From positions 7,765,249 to 7,829,248 of the forward strand of contig OZ038423.1 of assembly GCA_964036155.1 (NCBI GenBank): DNA of 64,000 nt. The letters are read 5' to 3'. This document shows positions 37,074 to 48,047 of this stretch, piece after piece. How positions within the stretch are numbered: position 1 is the stretch's first letter; each line of letters begins with the position of its first letter. The notes beneath the pieces are model-generated. The model ran no database searches, was not told the origin of the DNA, and saw only the letters and a list, made by a program, of their open reading frames with translations. Made by a program: the position numbers and the translations under genes. This DNA comes from Diploscapter coronatus (Eukaryota; Nematoda; Chromadorea; Rhabditida; Rhabditidae).

Positions 37074-40000
37074 CTACAAAATACTACAGGTTTTACTCGT
37101 ATTTTCTGGGAACAGTTTGTTGTAGGGCACAAATCGTTTGGCTTGATTGTAGGTTGGTGGTGGCTCAGATTTGCGAAGGAATGCTTGACGGGCTTGTAAT
37201 TCAAGAAGCTTGTCCTAAATAATGAAGTGTTTCTGCGAGAAGGTATTCTAAGGACTTCAGAAAAGTCGTTGTACTGATGGTTGAAAAATGCTGTTTTGTC
37301 CGTTTTCGTGTTCGAGAATTTAAAATTTGAATCTTCATCTAGGCTTTTGCTCAACGATAAAATTGCCTACTTTTCAAGTTCAATCTAAGAACGTTGTTCA
37401 ACGATAATAACACAAACCTGCAGTTGTGTCATTTGCATGCGCTGTCCTTCGAACGAGCAGGATTGCTCCTTGATTTGCTCCTTCAGCAAATTGATTTCTT
37501 TTATCAACGCAGAATCTGTCGTTTGTCTTCTGAAAATCAGCATTTGAATTCTGAGAAGTTGACGTTTTCTTACAAAGTAGCGCTGCTGGATGGTTGAGAT
37601 CCTTGTTGTGTCTTATTCTGAAATAAACCCTCTTTTTTAGATCGAAGAATGAAAATCACTTTGGAGTCGTAAGGAATGTATTCGGCTTCTTGCAATTCGT
37701 TCTTCAGCCAAGTTTGCATTTTTGTGGTATTATCTTTCTCATTCAACGAAGGAGCAGAGCCGCGTCGGATCATTTTTGTGCTCTTTGCACTGAATGGAAT
37801 CATGAGTCGTGTGCTTTGTGATCAGTGATGAATTGAATATTTTTTTTTAAATTGGAATCAAGATCGGAAGCGGGAATGGCAATTTTTCTCCATAATTTCT
37901 TATTCAGAATTTTTTCCCCTTATCACTGATTTGGACGATAGAAAATTATTCAAATTTCCAAAGTTACCTGTGTCTTTCCTTGTCGTCCACCACTACGTAG
38001 ACCGTTCTTCCACAAGCAACGATGAATGATAACCTAGATTCTTCAAGTAAAAACACTATTTTTATTTCGATAAGATACCGTATCCCTCGATCAGGTCCAT
38101 TGTCCAATCGGAGAATGAGTGAAGGGAAAGGAATGACGTGCTCCATCATTTCCGCCTCCCTTCGATGTCGAATCGTCGCCCATCGAGACGTTTGTCTGCC
38201 ATGTTCCGACGAAGGACTGAATTTTGGAAATTTGTAACAATTGTCAGATTTTTGCTATCCTGACATATGACTCGTGCTCCCACTGACAAGCGGCATGCCC
38301 ATTTTGGTGCCATCGAAATCTTCGAGTGTCAGACTGTGATGACCTGAAAATGTGTTCGTAAAGAATTCAGAGTGAACTCCTTTCGAAACACAAGGTGGCT
38401 AAATGGCTGAAACTTTGTCTAATATTTCTTATTCGGTAAATTTCACTGATAGTCCTGTCAATGTCCAATCATCGTCGAGAAATCTTAGAAAATGTTCAAG
38501 TCTACCTGTCGATGCGAGGATATCCTCTTGCGTTCGTCCACTCGTCTTTGAACCCCAGAAATACAGTTCGTGATCTGTGGTTCCCACCAGAGTGAATCCG
38601 TCGCCACAAGCCACTTGCTAGAATAATTGTGCTGTTGGATTGAAATTCTTGCGACGTTTTTCTTACCGAACAGGCTTTGTGAATGAGAGACTTGACAGGC
38701 CGAAGTCCCCCGAAAGGCACGAATCTCTGATGTCCATGACCCAGTTCAGCGCAGTTATTCTTCCCGAACAAATAGACTTGACCCGATTCCAAGATTACTG
38801 AAATTAACACGATTTGTTCTAAACTTTAGTCAATTTATAGAAATCGTAGAAATTGCATAAAACGAAGTCATCGGCTTGAAGCTGCTAACCTCCGCAGTGA
38901 TTCCTTCCCACATGCACATCCACTACCCGAGCGCAGAATGACCGAACCACAGTCGGATTCAGAATGCAGTCAAAGTCTTCCTGAATTCGAGTTATTTTTC
39001 CTGTAAAGCCTTCGAGAGGGCATACGGATTTCTCCTTGGAGAAGAATCCCTGTCTCTGTGCGAGATTGAGTTTGTTGTGTCGATTGTTGCCGAAGGCGAT
39101 GATGTTTCCATCGTCCGTGATCAGAATCGTCGCATCTGGACCTGCTCTTCCTCCAATGATTCGACGATTTCCAGGAATTGCTATCTGAAATGAAAATGTT
39201 TTACTGCAAAAAAACATAATTTTTTAGAATGAAGATGATTTGATGTTCAGGACATCCTTTAAAGTTCAGATTGAAATTCATTCAGAATTAGGATAAAACG
39301 ATATAAACTATTCTCTGGAATAAAATTCGCGTACCTTAACCGGATTCCACTGTTGTTGTGTGTTTCCAGTTCCAAGCTTTCCATCAGCTCCATCTCCCCA
39401 GGCATAGCATTCTCCTTCCTCGGTTATCGCTACAGTATGGTCGAAGCCAGAAAGAATTTCGTTAATGTGCATACTGAAATTTCGATCGCGATTTTCGAGG
39501 AAAAGTAAGTCTTACCGCAGCAAAGAATCAACGAGAGTTGGTTTCAGAACATCGTCGTTGATTTTTCCAAGGCCAACAACTCGTTTCTTACCGCAAGTTA
39601 ATACTGTACCCCGATCACAGCAAATTACGCTGAAATTTTTGTCTTTGAAATTTGTTTGAATCTTCAAGACTTTCAGATTCGGTAAGCGTTCGAGAATACA
39701 AACCTAAACCCATTTCCAGCACTCACAGATCGAATGCACCGGTCTTTCACCGTATCTAGCACCGATGGAACATTTCTGGAAAAAGAACAATCTTCCTAAA
39801 TAATTACAAAATTTTCGCATTTTTTTACCTATTGACCCGATCGCCGGTTCCCAGTTGTCCGTTTAGATTCTGTCCCCACGACAGGACTTGGTTGTCTCGA
39901 GTCAGGATCAGTTGATGAGTCTCGCTTACTGATATCTAAAATTGGCTCTGTATAAAACGACAATCTTTTTTATTAATCCTGACCTGTTTTATCGAAATTC

Positions 40001-41626
40001 GTTTGGGCAAAGTATCCATTTGTCTCAGACTGATTCTGGACGTGTCCAGAATGTAAAGAGTGGAATTCCCAGAAAATGCTGATTGAAGAGCTAATCTACG
40101 AACGACTGAAGGCACTGGACGCAGCATCTGGAATTTCATGCTGATTCGTGCACGTTTGAAGGGGATTGTTCTTGTCTAATAATTAGCTTTTCATAACGAT
40201 TCATCCCCGAGAATTCTCGTTTATTTTCGAAGACTAACTTTCAGTGCATTTGCAGCAGTAGGTCGGGCTTCCGGTTCCAATTTCAGCAACTCTCGGACAA
40301 GCAATTTCAGCTCTGCAGAGTACGGTCCTTTGATTGGAGTATACGAGCACTGAAATGAATAGTTGTTGGAAAAAAGTAGCGAAAAATGTTGGATGCCTTA
40401 CCGACATAATTTTGTTCACTAAAGCTGGAAGATTTTCTCCCTCAAAAGCCTTTTGTAGACAGCACATTTCGTAGAGGATACAACCGAGAGCCCACATGTC
40501 GCTCTTCTCGTTATAGGTTTGCCCAGAACACTGAAGATTTTATTGCATGAATATTATTTTTAAGGACTCACAAGTTGATCATGAGCAACTTGTTTAATTG
40601 CGTAGCACAATTAAAGAAAACTAGTCTGCTTACACTCTACTCGACAAGAAAATTGTTTACCATTTCTGGGCTGATGTAATAAGGTGTTCCGACAACCGTT
40701 TTGGCGCCTTGCACAAGAGTGTCTGTTCCCATGATTTTCGAGATCCCGAAGTCTCCGATTTTCACGAACCCTTCTCGCGTCAAGAACACATTCGCTGTTT
40801 TCAAATCTCTGCAAAATAGAAAAATCTGATTATGAAAGACCGAGAAATCCTGCCTGTGCAAGACATTATTTTCGTGAAGATACGCCACAGCTGACAGCAT
40901 TTGAGAGATAAGATCAGTTATGGTGGCTTCTTCTATGAATGTCGTGCATCGGGAAAGCATTTGGGCCAAGGTTCTAAACCATTTTCTGGATTACAAATTT
41001 TGAATGAATTTCCACCCTCCATCAGCATATTCCATTTCGATCATCAGAATTCCGTCCTCTTCGAAAGAATCGTAGTAACTGATTATATTCGGATGATCAA
41101 TTTGCGATAACAACGATACCTAAAAATTTCTTTAGACTTGATACTGTAACAATTCGAGGTAGACATAATTCCGAATCTAACAATTTCTTGTTATTTTGGA
41201 AAAAATCAACGAAATTCCTTTTCTGGTTTTTAAAAATTTATTATACATTTCACATCATTTCCTGTCTATAATAGTCTCGAACAGATGACTGCTGATAACT
41301 CCTTTTTACCTCATTTAGGGCTAATTGCCTCTGACTCGAATTTAGATCGTACATATTGATTTCTTTGATGATTATCAAAGAACCATCATCTTTACGGCGA
41401 TACAGAACTGCCGATCCAAATGCGCCTGAAATATAAATCGATGAAATGAAATATTTTCTTTCAAAGCTATGCATTTTTATTCTTCAGACATTGACTCTGA
41501 ACCTTTTCCAACAGTCCTTATCCTCTCGTACTGTGACGTTCCACTGGTCTGCGGTCCATTCGAGGACCCTCCACTTTGTCGGTGATTAGACGACGTTTTC
41601 ACGCCGCTACTGCTTCGCATTTTCAT
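37074..41626 (-). CDS. NEK8/9-type protein kinase with RCC1 repeats (NEKL-like)
   Basis: Never-in-mitosis-A-related Ser/Thr kinase. 21 exons, all phases matching: 41626-41503, 41425-41310, 41119-41016, 40973-40854, 40808-40661, 40530-40402, 40349-40239, 40127-39984, 39935-39829, 39775-39704, 39629-39516, 39473-39335, 39184-38890, 38797-38667, 38617-38506, 38343-38265, 38216-38079, 38033-37968, 37789-37574, 37529-37418, 37214-37074; 905 residues. Kinase: GKGAFGSAVLYRR, the Lys in IIIKEINMYD, HRDLKTANV, DFGISK, GTPYYISPE, DMWALGCILYE. Then RCC1 blades (LSWGQNLNGQLGTGDR, CYAWGDGADGKLGTGNTQ, LFGKNNCAELGHGH), a linker, a coiled coil (EINLLKEQIKEQ) and the C-terminus KTCSIL, a CaaX-like end. The intron after VLHR is GC-AG. 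Animal NEK8/NEK9 act at cilia and the centrosome; nematode NEKLs act in moulting and endocytosis. Which orthologue it is cannot be fixed here. A shorter separate gene starting at 37803 is the alternative for the last three exons. Confidence 0.88.
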
Positions 41627-41705
41627 CGGGTCGAAATAGACATCGACGATTCGTCTGAAATAGAAAAAAAAAATCATATTTCGAGCCGACTTCTCCAAAA
41701 AACCT

Positions 41706-41869
41706 CGCACGTGTTAAATAGAAGTGTTAAAAATGACGAATAGCATAGGAAAGCACGGTGGCAGACAACGAGACAAGGGTGCGAGTTTTCTCGTTTTTTC
41801 TAGTTACCTGCCACCGCGCTTTTCTATGCTATTTCGTTGCTTTTCTAATATCCTCGCTTACCACGTGCG
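41706..41869. repeat. palindromic fold-back element upstream of the NEK gene
   Basis: Outer arms CGCACGTG (41706-41713) and CACGTGCG (41862-41869). Inner arms 41739-41764 and 41808-41833 pair over 26 bases with two mismatches (AATAGCATAG... against ...CTATGCTATT). The sequence between the outer and inner arms also pairs loosely, and an ACGAGA/TCTCGT pairing continues into the loop. It contains two CACGTG E-box words. It begins 80 bases upstream of the NEK start codon. Confidence 0.8.
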
Positions 41870-44800
41870 GGTCGGACTTCGAGAAAAAAACTTATTTTTC
41901 TAGGATTTCGATTGGAAAATCCTAAAGAATTGCATGACAAACAAGGATGAGTAAATTTTGATCATTCATTATTTAGAATTATTTCATTATAGGAGATTTG
42001 GCGTTTTATTCAACAAAAAATTTATCATAACAAGCTTGATCTTCATTGAAGAAATGAAGGATGAAGAAAGTCTTCAAAATAAAATAAACTTTCTGATGTT
42101 AATTAGGTATGCAAGAGTAAATTTTCAGCTAACTTCGCCAATTTAACAATCGTATAGTCGGATAAGGTTGAGCAATAAAAATCAAGAGATTTCATTCCAT
42201 TCTTGTAATTTGTTAGAGTCGTTGAAAAATAGTTGCTCGCGTAAAAAGAAACAATGAAATAAAGCGATGTGAAGCATAGGAGGAAAATGAAAGAGTAAGA
42301 AATCAAACGCAGAAAAATGAAATGGAAGAAATATGCTAGACAAAACGATAATATCATTATGGAAAAGTAGCTCGGAATTTTACCTGATTTTAGAAGTGGA
42401 TTTTTCCTGGGCTACGCAGATTATGGCTTGCTTATTCAAAACCTTTAACGCGTGTTACATTGTCATCCTTTCGTGAGCAAATTATAGACTTCATCTTGAA
42501 AATCTTAATGTAAAAGTAGCAATTATTTGAAGAAAATAAAACTATTTTCGCGCGATAATTACGAGAAGCAGAAGCCTAAAGTGAGAATGCACTATTTCAG
42601 ATCAGGGCGAAATCTGGTTCCCATACCTGATCTACAATGTTTGCAACTCATATTTATCCGCAACTTTAAGATTTCTATGAAAAAATCTGTGCTTTTTGTG
42701 ATGATGATAAATATAGTTATCGTATGCCCTTTTTATGGTCAATATTTGCTAATAAAAACTCGTTTCGCTTTTCTGCTGATTAAAAAAGTCTAAAGGAGGG
42801 CGTGCGTTGTCCACCAAAGTGCAGCGTTGTCCATCAAAATCTTTGGTGGACAACGCTGCACTTTTTCTGAGGCGTTGTCCACCAAAAATAATTAGCTGAG
42901 GCGTTGTCCATCAAAGAATATAAAACTGAGGCGTTGTCCACCAAAGCAAGATTTAGTATATTTTTAGTATAGATGGATTGAAATTTGTAAAATATGGAGC
43001 AAAGTTGATAAAAGTCGGGATAAAAATAGCTCAAAAATTCGTAGCATATGATATACGAATAGAATTTGTACATTTTTGGATAGTAATTTTTAAATCAAAC
43101 TTAATCATTGTTATAATGAAAAATTTCAAATATCCCTAATCGGTCATACTCCCTATCTTACCCTATCCTTATTTCCTACTCTTTAACTTATCTATCCTAC
43201 CTTTATCTAGATTTTGAATTTACAACTTCACTACCTCATGCATCTCATAATTTTGGTGGATATCGATATAGCAAAAACTGTCGTTACCCATCAAAGTTTT
43301 TAGCGGATAACGGTATATTTTGGTAGATAAAGACAGCCTTCCATGTTTGTGCATTCTATACCTTGTGAATAGTTATGTTTCCTACTTGATTACTGCATAG
43401 AAAACCTTTGGTGGACAACGCTACGGACTCAAGTCTAAACAGCCGTGAATTATACAAGTCAGAAAAATGACTTAGTTGCGAAATTTTATTCAACTCGTAA
43501 TCACTCAGCGACCACTGAACGGCTGTTTCATAACTTGGTAAACTTTATGATGCAAAATTTTTGACGTTAAATTGCTCAAAGCATTATTATTTGCGAGAAA
43601 ATATTATGTTGAGCAAATGATCAATCAAGTAAATATTTAGAGAAATAAGAAGGGAAAACCCGCAAACAACTTATTAATAAATTCAAGAGATTCAGGATTT
43701 TGGTATCTTTTTTCTCAATCATTAAAATATTGCAATTTGAAGCTTCACTTTAAAGTTTAAAGTGTTACAAGTATTCAACCTTCTGCTTTCACCTACAGAA
43801 TATAAAGCAAAACATTTCACATCTCAAGAAGAATTATGGACGCTTCACGGATTTCAAACTTTCACAATTTCGAAATAATCTGATGATAGTGCTAATGAGT
43901 ATAATTTTATTCATGCGAAAATTTACAACCTGCAGAAGTTACGCTTTATCTGCTATCAGAAATTAGTTACGAGTCCAAAATCAATGGGTTTCAAATTTAC
44001 GAACAAATTCGTAGGTTTTCGAAAACGGGAGACTTCGTTGAATTTCGAAGAAAACCAAGATGAAAAAGCAGAGAATGGATAAATAACCATGAGAAGGAAA
44101 AGCGATAATGAAACCTTAGATTTGAATCAAAAGCCGACATATCTTTTTCTGCGTTTGCGTGGAATAATAATATGATTCCCTTTATTATTTTGAGAAGAGG
44201 AGTAAATTTCAATCCGAAAATGAAAGTCTAGAAGAGAATTTATCTTGAATCTAGCTGGAAAGCTAAGTTTCATCATGTAAATCCAATAATTAGTGTGAAA
44301 TTTCCTTAGCCCGTATAATTTTATCAGATATCATGCATTTTGTGATAATATTTTTGTTGCAAATATCAGCTTCATACCTATTGTGAGACGGAATGTCTGG
44401 CGATGTAAATCGAGAGATGAATCGAACAGAAATCTGAAATAAAAATACAACTTTTCGAATTTAAAATATTTTTCATTTTGATGAAGCTGAACCATCAATT
44501 TTTGGGTCTTGGGCAATTTGCTACAAATTTTGCGGTGATTCCTTAAATTTGTTTCAAATCATCCAAGACCTTATTTTTTTTGTATAAATGGCAAAATTTC
44601 TAGCATATCTAAATACAGGTAGCGAGCTCAAGTGATCTCTTTTCAAATTTAAAGTTGACATGATTTAGAGTATATAGGCATATTGCAGGACTCTTAAAAT
44701 ACCCTAACCAAAAAGAATTTTCCAATTTGGATCAGTTTAGACCCCCTAATTAACTCGATAGTTGCTCTTCGAAATGTGATTTTCCGTCAATAGAAATTTT

Positions 44801-45836
44801 CATTTTGGTTCATTACTTATCAAAAATCTCATTTATTCATTCATTTCTCCTTCTTCGTTGCCAAAGCAAACTAGCCCCTATTAGCCGAAGGTTTGAAAAT
44901 GAACGAAACTCGAGCGAATAAATAGCAAAATGACTGTGTTTACGTATTTATCTAGCTAATTTTAATATAATAAAATAATGAAAATTTAGAAGCTTTGTCG
45001 GGCTGTGTCAAATCGCCGTTGAAGCTTGAAATTTCCTAAAAAAAAAAACGCTGTTCTCAAGTCCCATCAAAATTTTAAGTTTTTGCAGGAAGTCGGTTCA
45101 AAAATTTCGAATTATCGCATATTCAAATTTGAGCATTTGTCCTCTCTAAATACAGAGATCGTATTTGAATTGTTCATGAGAAAATGATGAATAAGTAAAT
45201 GCCAAGAAAAATTCCCACAGCTTAAAAAGTGAAATCTTACAAATTCATTTCTAGACTTTTTTTTTGCGATAATTGCACATTTCTCAGATGAAACCAGCTC
45301 TTTGATGCCAAATTTCTTCCTATTCGGATTATGTAGAAATTCCTATGTTTTAAATACTCATATCGCCTTGCCATAAAAAGTGATTGCTTGGGCGAGGGAA
45401 AGAGGAATTAGACAAAGTGTAACTTATTAGAGGTCGATCTGTGGTGTAACTTGAGAGATTCTAACCAAATAGACTCGAATTAACGAAATACCTATGAATT
45501 TAATGAACATTTACATTTATCTTTGCAAAGAAGATAGAATTTTCATGTTTTGATGCTGTAATGCTTTAATGAAAATTAAAAGAAACTTCTAATTATGACG
45601 AAGATCAATTTAAAAAATAATATTGTGAAGCGGTATAGCCTATTTTGTTCCAAAATGAAATTTTGAAGACATTTCCGTGAAGTATCTACGAAAATGCTAT
45701 CCCGAAAATTACGCTGCAAAATTACTGCAAACCTCGAAAATATTGAGAATACCTGTAGATATCAGAGCTATAATTAAATCATAGATGGTGAAAGTGAGAG
45801 ATAAAAGATTTAACTTTAGATTAGATGATAATTATT
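41870..45836. other. 4-kb spacer with a short-repeat cluster, no supported gene
   Basis: Apart from the repeat cluster at 42804-42945 the sequence is AT-rich and without exon chains. A single outlying inverted copy of the repeat word lies at 43407-43421. A frame at 42527-42793 (88 residues) and frames at 43997-44516 (-) have no splice or motif support. Confidence 0.5.
42804..42945. repeat. cluster of a 15-bp repeat in both orientations
   Basis: The word GCGTTGTCCACCAAA (or with CAT for CAC) occurs at 42804, 42824, 42872, 42901 and 42931, and inverted at 42842-42856. The last three direct copies are spaced 29-30 bases and share a GAG before the word. The 42819-42833 and 42847-42861 segments form a perfect 15-bp hairpin. 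Another inverted copy is at 43407-43421 and a decayed one near 43252. Confidence 0.85.
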
Positions 45837-46602
45837 TTACATTCGGTTGATCCTTACGTCAAAATTATAGCCTTTGCGAATGTTACGTAAGCTTCTAACT
45901 TCGGCACTCTTCTTCGTTAACAAGAAGAAAATATTGTAAGAAATAAATGCTTTGTCAACTACTTCAACTAAAAAAAATTAAAAACCTTCTTCCTGGTAAT
46001 TCCTTGAATGAGAGCTATCAATTCCGGTGTATCGTGAATCGGTTGAACGAGGAAAATGTCGATGAATGATCCCTCCGACATTCGCTCTCCGATCATCCAA
46101 CGGAAAAATCGTTTCACTGGTGAATTTTCAGGTTTCAAGGATTGCCGGTTTATTACCTAAAAATGCTAGAAATTTTCGAAGGAATATTAATTCTTACTGA
46201 TCGTGCTTGTGCGTTGAAGGTTAACTCGAATCTTTTATTCTGAATATGCAACCCCAAATTTCGAATGCTGACTTGGGCATTTCTAATGATCAAATCTAAA
46301 GTTCAAATAGTGTTAAATTTTCAGACAGTAACTCTTTGGAAATCACTATTTGACAGAACGTGACGGAACCCTATATTAGAGTTAAGGAAGAAAGAAAAAG
46401 AGGAAAGAAATAGCGTGAAGGAAGGAAGATTCCGTTATTGCATCATTCTATCAAGTTCCGTCAAATAGCAGTTGCCAAAACTGTTACCCTTCAACTGATC
46501 TATGTCAATGTTCTTGTAATCGTAATAAATCATGGTGTTGTTTGCCTGAGCCGCTCTTCGCAAGTCACGACAATCCGAATGGCACAAAACCACTGTTGTC
46601 AT
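45837..46602 (-). CDS. uncharacterised nematode protein
   Basis: Exons 46602-46488, 46295-46198, 46156-45986 and perhaps 45911-45837; 152 residues. The first three join with matching phases; an acceptor (TTTTTCAG near 46630) precedes the ATG by about 26 bases. Sequence: CHSDCRDLRRAAQANN, MIYYDYKNIDIDQLKDLIIR, SIRNLGLHIQNKRFELTFNA, SPVKRFFRWMIGER, IFLVQPIHDTPELIALIQGI, then KSAEVRSLRNIRKGYNFDV. The last acceptor (TTAACGAAG) is weak; without that intron the protein ends six residues after TRKK. No signal peptide or TM helix. The pattern is reminiscent of the divergent C-terminal domains that follow nematode F-boxes, but nothing diagnostic is present. Confidence 0.6.
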
Positions 46603-48047
46603 TGCAATTTGTTATTGATGAATTTAGCCTGAAAAATGAGTAAAATGAAATCATTATCAGGGTTCTTTGGATTTCAGAATGCTAAACTAAAGTCGAAACG
46701 AAATTAACGCTAAAAATAAATTTGAAATTGAGATCACCAAAAAATGTTTAAAATAATAAATTTTCGGAATGAAATCGTAATTTGACAGAACCCTAATCAT
46801 TACGGTCAAACAAAATCGACATAAAAAATTGAAATTTTCAAAGTTGTTTGATTATAGTCAAATCGTATAAACGACGTAAAATAAATTTTCAATGAGGTAT
46901 GAAAATTTGAAAATCGAAATAATAATAAAAAGCCACTGAAAATACGATCTCCAAGCAACAGAAATGAGACTAAATGCAAAAATGCGTGGTTGACACAATT
47001 TTACTCATTTTTATTTAGGGAGGAAAAAATAAAATTTAGAGTCGAACTATTATTTCAGGAATGAAAGTGAAAATAATGAAAACATGACGAAGAATGTGTA
47101 AATCAATGAAAATGCATGCTGAAAATGATATAAATTTCTAAGTATAACTTATTCACTTCCTCGTTTCAGTAATTTCATTAACTCTAAGTTAAATTAATTT
47201 TAAAAATCTTATGTTGTGAATATTCATTAACTCAAGTACATTACACATTCGAGTTTCTCATTTCTCATTCTTTATTGGTGCAAATTAATTTCTTTGCCTT
47301 GTTTATTTCACTCGTCTTTTTTTATTTTTCGTACAATAAGTTCTCGTTTCTAATGGAAACCACCAATCGACATTTCTGTGGAAATGGAGAATTTGTCAAA
47401 TTGTACTTCACTAATGCGATTTTTCAGTATTATTTAATAACACAGCAAACGCACAATTTCTAGAGCAAGACTTGTAACAATTGAATTATATTCTTGAGCA
47501 TTAAAAAATAAGTGAAAATAAAAATTGGAATAGTTGTTTTTTAATTTTATTTTTTGAGTTTGTATAAAAACGCAAAAGTGCATGTTGTTGATATCCAATA
47601 GCATGCAGTTATTTATTAAATTCTTGTCCAATAAAATCCTCATTACGCCAATTAACAGAAATATCGAGGATCAGATTGCTCATCCTTCTGCTGATGATCA
47701 TTTTCTGCTTGCTGGCATTAGCTATCATATCATATGTGAGAAATAAATTACGGAATAATTATTATTGAAGTTAAAACTTTATTCATAAGTAAGCATTACT
47801 GCATGAATCAATAGATTTTAGAATATCGAGGTCTAAGCATTTTTCTCAATGAACTAAAAGAAGCAATTCTTATCAACGATTACATACAAATGGCTTAAAA
47901 ATTGAATAATTGGGTAGAAACCCTGTCCTGATAAGCAATAATGCTTATAAATTATGAGTTATTCATAAAATACTGAAAAAGATCAACTTATCAGTAGTAG
48001 TTTGACCTGTCACTCCATTCCGCAACTAAAACTCTCCATTTTCCATT
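46603..48047. other. intergenic, AT-rich, one hydrophobic frame
   Basis: Mostly featureless. At 47659-47735, between an AACAG acceptor and a GTGAGA donor, a GC-richer segment encodes RLLILLLMIIFCLLALAIIS, a strong membrane helix, but no partner exon was found. The right end is the promoter side of the gene at 48048. Confidence 0.4.

Noticed and set aside
37570..37803. Separate small gene starting at the ATG at 37803
   Set aside because: The ATG lies inside an intron whose acceptor ATTCCATTCAG (ending 37790) joins the NEK exon at 37968 in phase; a single gene explains the region better, though cDNA is needed.
42804..42945. CRISPR-like array
   Set aside because: Irregular spacing, mixed orientation, no unique spacers of constant size and a eukaryotic setting.
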